Position numbers and translations under genes: made by a program. From Actinomycetes bacterium (GTDB taxonomy: Bacteria; Actinomycetota; Acidimicrobiia; Acidimicrobiales; Microtrichaceae), in NCBI GenBank assembly GCA_023392475.1, contig JAEVZA010000299.1, positions 1-6,517 of the forward strand: a DNA stretch of 6,517 nucleotides, in the 5' to 3' direction. This document shows positions 1-4,870 of this stretch, piece after piece. A model generated the notes under the pieces. That model saw only the letters and a list, made by a program, of their open reading frames with translations, did not search any database and was not told where the DNA came from. How positions within the stretch are numbered: position 1 is the first letter of the stretch; each line of letters starts with the position of its first letter.

Positions 1-2
1 GG

Positions 3-209
3 CTCTACAAGAGCGAATGCGTCCGAGGACCCGACGCGCCGGCCGTGTGGGACGACGTCGACGAACTCGAGCTCGCCACGCTCTCGTGGGTGCACTGGTT
101 CAACCACGACCGGCTCCACAGCCACTGCCGCGACGTCCCACCCGCAGAGTTCGAAGCAGCGTTCTACGCTGCCCCACAGACCGCCCCCACCGGGGTTGGA
201 AACCAATAG
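3..209 (+). CDS. IS3-family transposase (OrfB, integrase core), C-terminal part
   Basis: The frame is open from the window edge to TAG at 207-209 and gives 68 residues. It reads LYKSECVRGPDAP near the start, then a segment with ELATLSWVHWFNHDRLH, then a DVPPAEFEAAFY motif. This is the characteristic end of the IS3-family DDE transposase, just after the catalytic Glu region; the WFNxxRLH and PPAEFE pieces are family hallmarks. The protein cuts and joins the element's ends during transposition. The catalytic Asp residues and OrfA lie upstream, outside the window, so activity cannot be assessed. An alternative frame starting with ATG at 17 is a shadow with no family resemblance. Confidence 0.88.
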   Translation, partial: LYKSECVRGPDAPAVWDDVDELELATLSWVHWFNHDRLHSHCRDVPPAEFEAAFYAAPQTAPTGVGNQ

Positions 210-211
210 AA

Positions 212-240
212 CGAGCCTCCATCAGACCCAGGGCGGTTCA
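212..240 (+). repeat. Probable right terminal inverted repeat of the IS3 element
   Basis: The sequence after the transposase stop ends in CAGACCCAGGGCGGTTCA. Its reverse complement starts TGAACCGCCC, with the terminal TG..CA dinucleotides expected of IS3 elements. The inner limit is approximate because the left repeat is not in the window for comparison. Confidence 0.65.
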
Positions 241-298
241 CTACCCACGCCGCCTGAACCCACGGACCAGGGTTGACCTCCGTTAGGAACTCAGTCCT

Positions 299-318
299 GC
301 ATACATGCCGCATACATG
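299..318. repeat. Two direct copies of GCATACATG, 11-bp period
   Basis: GCATACATG occurs at 299-307 and again at 310-318, separated by CC. The exact 9-bp repeat with a one-helical-turn period lies in a relatively AT-rich patch between the IS end and the tRNA gene. No function can be assigned; it could be a protein-binding pair or chance. Confidence 0.6.
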
Positions 319-358
319 GGCCCGGATCGGGCCTCCCCGGCCGAGCCCGGCCGCAGCC

Positions 359-392
359 AAAAAGCGGCGAAGCCCCTGCAGTTGCAGGGGCT
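359..392 (-). terminator. Rho-independent terminator candidate after tRNA-Pro
   Basis: A perfect 10-bp inverted repeat, AGCCCCTGCA (371-380) and TGCAGGGGCT (383-392), has a 2-nt centre. On the minus strand the stem is followed, after seven bases, by TTTTT (359-363). It lies nine bases beyond the 3' end of the tRNA gene, where a tRNA transcript terminator is expected. The gap between stem and T-run is longer than in a textbook terminator, so the T-run may contribute little, but the hairpin itself is strong. Confidence 0.72.
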
Positions 393-400
393 CCGTACCG

Positions 401-475
401 TCGGGCTGGGGAGATTCGAACTCCCGACCTCTTGACCCCCAGTCAAGCGCGCTAACCAAACTGCGCCACAGCCCG
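401..475 (-). tRNA. tRNA-Pro (anticodon GGG)
   Basis: Read on the minus strand, the 75 bases fold into a full cloverleaf. The acceptor stem is CGGGCTG (475-469) with CAGCCCG (408-402), followed by discriminator A at 401. The D arm has GCGC/GCGC, the anticodon stem is CTTGA/TCAAG with loop CTGGGGG (442-436), and the T arm is GGGAG/CTCCC around TTCGAAT. The anticodon is GGG at 440-438, which decodes CCC proline codons. The 3' CCA is not encoded, since the bases after the discriminator read CGG, so it must be added by nucleotidyltransferase. The gene is on the same strand as the upstream operon, 233 nt beyond its last stop codon, and a terminator hairpin follows it. Confidence 0.95.
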
Positions 476-485
476 GGAGCGGGTC

Positions 486-491
486 ACTGTA
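486..491 (-). promoter_or_regulatory. Possible -10 box for tRNA-Pro
   Basis: On the minus strand TACAGT lies 10 bases before the first base of the tRNA and fits a TANNNT -10 element. The -35 position (about 509-515) reads TTCGGTG, a poor match, so the assignment rests on the -10 box and its position alone. Confidence 0.35.
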
Positions 492-647
492 GTCGGCTCC
501 CCCGCACCCACCGAACCCGCGATCGGGCTGCGGCACCGGGTCTTCTGCGGCGGTGGGGGCTCGCCGTTCGAGCCTGGCACCCGCAGCACCGGGCGCCGGT
601 CGGGACCGGCCGATGGCGGCGCCCCGCGACGGATCTCGGGGGCGAGG

Positions 648-664
648 CGGACGCTCAGCGTCCG
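648..664 (-). terminator. Possible hairpin terminator at the end of the minus-strand operon
   Basis: A perfect 7-bp stem CGGACGC/GCGTCCG with a 3-nt loop lies 44 nt beyond the stop codon of the last operon gene. There is no T-run after it, so it would have to act as a U-tract-less terminator, or as a 3'-end stabiliser with Rho-dependent stop. Position is the main argument. Confidence 0.35.
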
Positions 665-708
665 TGAGGACCCCTATATCTCAGAACTGGCCACGGGCGG
701 GCCGGAGG

Positions 709-954
709 TCAACCGAGGAGCCAGCCGATGCCCTGCACGAGGCGCCAGCCGAGGTAGATCGCGAGCGCGATGACGAGGAGCCAGAAGTGCCACGGGATCT
801 TCTGGCGGTCGCCCTCGCGCGGCTCGGCGAGCGACTGCTCGACCGCCGTGGCGTCGTCGGTCGGGTCGGCGACGTGGTGGCCCTCCGGGCAGTCCCCGGC
901 CGGTGTGAGGGTCGACGGCGTGTAGAACCGGCTGCAGTCCTCGCACCAGGGCAT
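709..954 (-). CDS. Small zinc-ribbon-like protein with one C-terminal membrane segment
   Basis: This is an 81-residue protein I do not recognise as a named family. The N-terminus holds a compact possible metal site: Cys4 and Cys7 in a CxxC, then Cys22 with His26 and His27 (CPEGHH). An acidic, polar linker (about 28-52) follows. A hydrophobic stretch at about 57-71, rich in Leu, Ile, Val and Trp, should form one membrane helix, with a short amphipathic tail to Gly81. Without a signal peptide the ribbon probably faces the cytoplasm. The ATG at 954 comes 3 nt after the carboxyltransferase stop (958-960), which implies translational coupling and a shared mRNA. A role with the carboxylase is only suggested by this position. 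It could equally be a general lineage-specific membrane protein. Confidence 0.8.
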   Translation of the reverse strand: MPWCEDCSRFYTPSTLTPAGDCPEGHHVADPTDDATAVEQSLAEPREGDRQKIPWHFWLLVIALAIYLGWRLVQGIGWLLG

Positions 955-957
955 GGC

Positions 958-2523
958 TCAGACCGGCGGGACGCCGTGGTGGCGGCGCGAGAACCGGCGG
1001 TCCTTGCCCTCCGCCCGCACGAGGCGCCGGTGCACCTCGTCGCGCAGGTCCTCCCACTCGACGACCGCGTCGATCACGAGCTCCGACGCCAGCCGCAGCA
1101 GGTCGACGTCCTCCTCGTAGATCGTGCGCTGCTCCTCGACGAAGGCGGCGCGCTCGCCCTCGTCGTCGATCGCCGCGATCTTGTTGGCGAAGACGGCGTT
1201 GACCGCCGCCTCGGGTCCCATCACCGCGATCTTGGCCGTGGGCAGCGCGATGGTCGCGACCGGCTCGAAGGCCGGCCCCGACATGGCGTACAACCCGGCG
1301 CCGTACGCCTTGCGCACGATCACCGAGATCTTCGGGACGGTGGCCTCGGAGACGGCGGTGATCATCTTCGCCCCGTGGCGGATGATCCCCTCGCGCTCCA
1401 CCTGCGAGCCGATCATGAACCCGGGGACGTCGGCGAGGAAGACGAGCGGCACGCCGAACGCGTCGGCCAGCCAGATGAAGCGCGCGGCCTTGTCGGCGGA
1501 GTCGCCGAACAGCACGCCGCCCTTGTGCATCGGGTTGTTGGCGACGATCCCCACCGGTCGGCCGCGCAGGAGGCCGAGTCCCACCACGAGCTCGGGAGCG
1601 AACAGCGGCTTGATCTCGAAGAACGACTCCGCGTCGAGGAGGCCGTCGAGCACGTCGTGCACGTCGTAGCCCTGCGCCTCCTCCGCCGGCACGATGTCCG
1701 CGGTGAGCGGCCGGGCCGGCTCCACGGCCTCGTACCGTGGCGGATCCTCGGACCAGCGGCTCGGCAGGTAGGTGAGGTAGGCGCGGGCCTGGTGGACGGC
1801 GTCCTCGTCGTCGACCGCGAGGTTGTCGCCGCAGCCCGAGACGGTGGCGTGCATGCGGGCGCCACCCATCTCCTCGAGCGACGTCACCTCGCCGATCACC
1901 ATCTCCGCCATGCGGGGCGAACCGAGGTACATCGAGGCGTTGCCCTCGACCATCACGACGATGTCGCAGAACGCCGGGATGTAGGCACCGCCGGCGGCCG
2001 ACGGGCCGAACAGGCAGCACACCTGCGGCACCCGACCGGAGAGGCGGACCTGGTTGTAGAAGATGCGCCCCGCGCCGCGGCGACCGGGGAAGAGCTCCAC
2101 CTGGTCCGTGATGCGGGCGCCCGCCGAGTCGACCAGCCAGACCACGGGGATCTCGTCACGCAGCGCCGTCTCCGTGAGCCGCACGATCTTCTCGACGGTG
2201 CGGGCGCCCCACGAGCCGGCCTTGACCGTGGGGTCGTTGGCCATGATCGCGACCGGGCGGCCGTCGACCTCCCCCACCCCGGTGACGACGCCGTCGGCGG
2301 GCAGGTCGGTCGCCATCGACCCGCGGTACGGCGCGTTGGCGAGCAGCTGGTCCTCGACGAAGGTGCCCTCGTCGCACAGCAGCGCGATCCGGTCGCGCAC
2401 GAACAGCTTGTTCTGCGCCGCCAGCTTCTCCCCGCCCGCGGCGAGGTTGCCCTCCCGGGCGCGGCCCACCGCGGCCCGGAAGCGCTCTACCCACGGGTCC
2501 GCGGGGACCGGCTGCTCGCTCAC
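958..2523 (-). CDS. Acyl-CoA carboxylase carboxyltransferase (beta) subunit
   Basis: The 521-residue protein has the usual length for PccB/AccD5/MccB-type beta subunits. These transfer CO2 from carboxybiotin, carried by an alpha subunit, to an acyl-CoA in the cytoplasm. The N-terminal crotonase-like half contains the first oxyanion loop GPSAAGGAY (173-181), then MGGARMH (219-225). The C-terminal half has PGFMIGSQVEREGIIRHGAK (367-386) and the second oxyanion loop KAYGAGLYAM (405-414), then ALPTAKIAVMG (426-436). The pocket after the second loop (GAGLYAMSGPAF) looks more like methylcrotonyl-CoA-type enzymes (GAGNYGMCGRAY) than the PccB pattern GGAYDVM, so the substrate is uncertain. I chose GTG at 2523 because residues from there match the family N-terminus. 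Upstream in-frame codons to 2742 only shadow the FKBP gene. It starts 14 nt after the FKBP stop with a weak ribosome site. No biotin carboxylase or biotin carrier gene is in the window. Confidence 0.92.
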   Translation of the reverse strand: MSEQPVPADPWVERFRAAVGRAREGNLAAGGEKLAAQNKLFVRDRIALLCDEGTFVEDQLLANAPYRGSMATDLPADGVVTGVGEVDGRPVAIMANDPTVKAGSWGARTVEKIVRLTETALRDEIPVVWLVDSAGARITDQVELFPGRRGAGRIFYNQVRLSGRVPQVCCLFGPSAAGGAYIPAFCDIVVMVEGNASMYLGSPRMAEMVIGEVTSLEEMGGARMHATVSGCGDNLAVDDEDAVHQARAYLTYLPSRWSEDPPRYEAVEPARPLTADIVPAEEAQGYDVHDVLDGLLDAESFFEIKPLFAPELVVGLGLLRGRPVGIVANNPMHKGGVLFGDSADKAARFIWLADAFGVPLVFLADVPGFMIGSQVEREGIIRHGAKMITAVSEATVPKISVIVRKAYGAGLYAMSGPAFEPVATIALPTAKIAVMGPEAAVNAVFANKIAAIDDEGERAAFVEEQRTIYEEDVDLLRLASELVIDAVVEWEDLRDEVHRRLVRAEGKDRRFSRRHHGVPPV

Positions 2524-2537
2524 GCCACCGGCCCCGC

Positions 2538-3083
2538 TCAGCCCACCGACACCAGGTCGACGACGAACACGAGGTCCGCGTTCGGCGGGATCCCGGAGCC
2601 CTGCGGCGGGTCCGCGCCGTAGGCGAGGGCGGCGGGGATCTCGAGCGTCCGGCGACCGCCCTCCTTCATCCCGACGAGGCCCTGGCTCCAGCCGGGGATG
2701 ACCTGGTCGAGCGAGAACGGGATGGCGCCGTCCATCTGCCACGACGACTGGAACACCTTGCCGTCCGAGGCGGTCGCGCCGACGTACTGCGCGGTCACCG
2801 AGTCACCGGCCTTGACCTCCTTGCCGGTGCCCACCACGTCGTCGGTGACCTTGAGCTCGGTGACGGGGCCCTGCACGGCCGACACCTTCGGCTCGCCGCG
2901 CTCGGCGACGGCCTTCGCCTCCGGCGTGTTGGCGGCCGTGGTGCTGGTGGCACCCGACGTGTCGACCGTGGTCGACGAGCTGCTGGCGTCGTCCTTGTCG
3001 TCACCGCACGCCGCGGCGACCAGGGCGAGCCCCAGCACCGCGGCGAGGACCGCCGCCACCGGGCGGAGCCAAGGGCGCCTCAC
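2538..3083 (-). CDS. FKBP-type peptidyl-prolyl isomerase, predicted lipoprotein
   Basis: The 181-residue protein starts with a short basic stretch and a hydrophobic core (about 9-24) ending in VAAAC, so Cys26 is the likely lipidation site, although position -3 is Ala rather than Leu. A Ser/Thr-rich spacer (about 33-52) follows, as in exported actinobacterial lipoproteins. The FKBP domain (about 74-181) has Tyr100, Phe111, Phe123, the VIPGW motif (128-132), Tyr155 in LAYGADPP, Ile165 and Phe173 at the positions of the FKBP12 pocket. The Asp that normally follows the Phe (FD; FKBP12 Asp37) is Gln112 here. The likely role is prolyl isomerisation of exported proteins at the outer face of the membrane. 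GTG at 3083 overlaps the previous stop as GTGA. A second GTG directly before it (3086) is an alternative. The longer upstream frame to 3287 is a shadow of the neighbouring FKBP gene. Confidence 0.88.
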   Translation of the reverse strand: MRRPWLRPVAAVLAAVLGLALVAAACGDDKDDASSSSTTVDTSGATSTTAANTPEAKAVAERGEPKVSAVQGPVTELKVTDDVVGTGKEVKAGDSVTAQYVGATASDGKVFQSSWQMDGAIPFSLDQVIPGWSQGLVGMKEGGRRTLEIPAALAYGADPPQGSGIPPNADLVFVVDLVSVG

Positions 3084-3472
3084 CACGACACGTCCACCAG
3101 GTCGACGGTGAACACCAGCGTCTCGTTCGGGGCGATGCCGGCCCCCGGGGGCGGGTTGGCGCCGTACGCCATGTGCCCGGGGATGACGAGGGTGCGGCGC
3201 CCGCCGACCTTCATCCCGACGAGGCCCTCGCTCCAGCCCTGGATCACGCCGTCGAGCGGGAAGCTGATCGGGGAGCCCCGGTCCCACGAGGCGTCGAACT
3301 GGGAGCCGGACGACGCGGACACGCCGACGTAGTGGGCGGTGACGGTCGCGCCGGGCGTCACCTCGTCACCGGTGCCGACCACCTCGTCGGTCACCACCAG
3401 TTCGGTCACGGCGTCGGTGGCCCCGAGCTCGGGCTTCCCCCGGGCCTCGATGTCGTCGCGGTGCTGGCTCAT
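3080..3472 (-). CDS. FKBP-type peptidyl-prolyl isomerase, cytoplasmic
   Basis: This is a 130-residue single-domain FKBP without signal peptide. Pocket residues are all recognisable: Tyr48 (AHYVG), Phe59-Asp60 (QFDASW), Phe71, the VIQGW motif (76-80), Tyr103 in MAYGANPP, Ile113 and Phe121. The GLVGMKVGGRRTLVIP block (84-98) is typical of bacterial FKBPs. It should catalyse cis-trans isomerisation of Xaa-Pro bonds in the cytoplasm and be sensitive to FK506-type ligands, as far as the residues show. The start ATG at 3472 is fixed by a strong SD (GGAGGAG, 3487-3481) eight bases upstream. The stop (3080-3082) overlaps the next gene. The domain is close in sequence to its downstream neighbour, including the shared phrases DxVVGTG, GLVGMK and GGRRTL, so the two are most simply a tandem duplication, with one copy later fused to an export signal. 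Confidence 0.92.
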   Translation of the reverse strand: MSQHRDDIEARGKPELGATDAVTELVVTDEVVGTGDEVTPGATVTAHYVGVSASSGSQFDASWDRGSPISFPLDGVIQGWSEGLVGMKVGGRRTLVIPGHMAYGANPPPGAGIAPNETLVFTVDLVDVSW

Positions 3473-3480
3473 GTCGGCTG

Positions 3481-3487
3481 CTCCTCC
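3481..3487 (-). promoter_or_regulatory. Strong Shine-Dalgarno site of the cytoplasmic FKBP gene
   Basis: GGAGGAG on the minus strand ends eight bases before ATG at 3472. Just upstream a small hairpin (GGGAC, GACGG loop, GTCCC) abuts the site. This is the only sizeable intergenic gap (87 nt) inside the operon, so a separate promoter here is possible, but I could not identify one. Confidence 0.75.
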
Positions 3488-3559
3488 GGGACCCGTCGTC
3501 CCTGCGGTCGTGGTGCGGCGCCGGGCCGGGCCCGGGCCGACGGCAGAGCGTAGAGGCGA

Positions 3560-4870
3560 TCACCCACCCCGCCGCCGCACCCGGAGCTTGATCGGCGTGG
3601 CCTCGAGGCCGAACGCCTCACGCAGCTGGCGCTCCAGGTAGCGCAGGTAGCTGGGCGGGATGGTCTTGTTCGCGAACAGCGTGAACGTCGGCGGGTCGGT
3701 CGCTCCCTGGGTGGCGTACAGGACCCGCGCCCCGTGCGGGCCGGGCTGCGCCTGCTGCGCGCGGCGGATCACGTCGTTGACCTGCCGGGTGGGGACGCGG
3801 GTGTGGTAGGCGTCGATCGCGGCGTCGATCGCGGGCAGCAGCCGGTGGACCCCCCGGCCGGTGAGCGCCGAGATGCGCAGGACCGCGGCGTCGCCGAGGA
3901 AGTGCAGGCGCTGGCCCAGCTGGTACAGCACGTCCTTGCGCTCGTCCTCGTCGAGCAGCTCCCACTTGTTGAGCAGCACCACGATCGGGCACCCCGCGCC
4001 GTCGACGCGCTCCGCGAGCCGCTGGTCCTGGTGGGTGATGCCCTCGGTCGCGTCGATCACGAGCAGCGCCACGTCCGCGGCGTCGACCGCCTTCAGGGCC
4101 CGGACCATCGAGAAGTACTCGGTGCCCTCGTCGATCCGGGACTTCCGGCGCATCCCCGCGGTGTCGATGAAGCGGAGCGGGCCGGCGTCCGTCTCGACGA
4201 CCGTGTCGACCGCGTCGCGCGTCGTGCCCGGCATGTCGTGCACCACCGCCCGGTCCTCGCCGATCATGCGGTTGAACAGCGTCGACTTCCCGACGTTCGG
4301 GCGCCCGACGAGCGCGACGGACACGATCCCGTCGTCCTCGTCCTCAGCGGACTCCTCGTCCTCCTCCACGGCGGGGAGGTCGGCCACGATCACGTCCAGC
4401 AGGTCACCGGTGCCGCGGCCGTGCAGCGCCGAGATCGGGAACGGGTCGCCGAGGCCGAGCGCCATCAGCTCCCAGACCTGCGCCTCGTGACCGGCGTCGT
4501 CGACCTTGTTGGCCACCAGGTGGACGGGCCGGCCGGCGGTCCGCACGAGGTCGGCCACCTGCGCGTCCTCGTCGGTGATGCCGACCTTGGCATCGACGAC
4601 GAGCAGCACGACGTCGGCGTCCCGGATGGCCTGCTCCGACTGCGAGCTGACCTTGCGCTCGAGGTCGCTGCCACCGGTCAACCACCCGCCGGTGTCGACC
4701 AGGCGGAAGCGGTGGCCGGCCCACTCGGCCTCGACCTCCTTGCGGTCCCGGGTGACGCCGGGCTTCTCCTCGACGATCGCCACGCGGCGACCGAGGACGC
4801 GGTTCATCAACGTGGACTTGCCGACGTTCGGGCGACCGACGATGGCGACCACGGGCAGGTCATCGGGCAC
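3560..4870 (-). CDS. der: Ribosome assembly GTPase Der (EngA)
   Basis: The 436-residue protein has the unique Der architecture of two tandem GTPase domains and a C-terminal KH-like domain. Domain 1 has the P-loop GRPNVGKS (12-19), PGVTRD (37-42), DTGG (59-62) and NKVD (121-124). An acidic linker, rich in Glu and Asp (about 168-180), leads to domain 2 with GRPNVGKS (189-196), PGTTRD (214-219), DTAG (236-239) and NKWE (301-304). The KH-like part (about 355-436) ends in a basic tail, LRVRRRGG. Der binds the 50S precursor and is essential in most bacteria. The fourth motif of domain 2 has Glu where NKWD is usual. I chose GTG at 4870: it has a strong SD and the domain 1 P-loop follows at once. It overlaps the upstream gene by 11 nt, so the two are probably coupled. 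An ATG at 4863 is out of frame. Confidence 0.97.
   Translation of the reverse strand: MPDDLPVVAIVGRPNVGKSTLMNRVLGRRVAIVEEKPGVTRDRKEVEAEWAGHRFRLVDTGGWLTGGSDLERKVSSQSEQAIRDADVVLLVVDAKVGITDEDAQVADLVRTAGRPVHLVANKVDDAGHEAQVWELMALGLGDPFPISALHGRGTGDLLDVIVADLPAVEEDEESAEDEDDGIVSVALVGRPNVGKSTLFNRMIGEDRAVVHDMPGTTRDAVDTVVETDAGPLRFIDTAGMRRKSRIDEGTEYFSMVRALKAVDAADVALLVIDATEGITHQDQRLAERVDGAGCPIVVLLNKWELLDEDERKDVLYQLGQRLHFLGDAAVLRISALTGRGVHRLLPAIDAAIDAYHTRVPTRQVNDVIRRAQQAQPGPHGARVLYATQGATDPPTFTLFANKTIPPSYLRYLERQLREAFGLEATPIKLRVRRRGG

Larger units (their letters stand above)
1..240 (+). mobile_element. IS3-family insertion sequence, right-hand end (partial)
   Basis: This is the 3' remnant of an IS3-family element that enters from the left of the window. 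It contains the last 68 codons of the transposase (ending at 209) and, after 31 bases, a terminus ending in GGGCGGTTCA at 240. Read inwards this gives TGAACCGCCC, the type of terminal inverted repeat I associate with actinobacterial IS3 elements. The short distance from stop codon to terminus is normal for the family. The left end is outside the window, so neither the target duplication nor the completeness of the element can be judged. Confidence 0.8.
476..708. other. Gene-free spacer with three inverted repeats
   Basis: I find no credible coding sequence between the tRNA gene and the last operon gene. The frames open here have no family resemblance, and one of them runs through the tRNA. 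The stretch carries three perfect inverted repeats: GGCTCG/CGAGCC (558-574, 5-nt loop), GCCGGTC/GACCGGC (595-610, 2-nt centre) and CGGACGC/GCGTCCG (648-664, 3-nt loop). None is followed by a T-run on either strand. In DNA this GC-rich some hairpins are expected by chance. Confidence 0.6.

Noticed and set aside
255..276. TGAACCC...GGGTTGA after the IS end, resembling another IS terminus
   Set aside because: Only the first six bases match the IS end, and the inverted repeat is imperfect and short. It is probably chance.
273..303. TTGACC followed by TGCATA as a plus-strand promoter
   Set aside because: The spacing is 19 bp, the -10 match is poor, and no plus-strand gene follows.
291..536. An 81-codon minus-strand frame over the tRNA gene
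   Set aside because: It runs straight through tRNA-Pro and its terminator, so it is not a protein gene.
555..585. A GTTCGAGC segment resembling a second tRNA T-loop
   Set aside because: The flanking bases do not form a 5-bp T stem and no acceptor, D or anticodon arm could be found. The motif is part of a simple hairpin instead.
553..2622. A 689-codon open frame on the plus strand antisense to the carboxyltransferase
   Set aside because: The opposite strand encodes a clear carboxyltransferase. The plus frame gives a low-complexity Arg/Asp/Val/His-rich protein, as expected of a shadow frame in GC-rich DNA.
2524..2742. N-terminal extension of the carboxyltransferase to an upstream ATG
   Set aside because: The extension is Arg/Pro/Gly-rich and lies over the FKBP coding sequence in another frame. 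The family N-terminus begins at the GTG at 2523.
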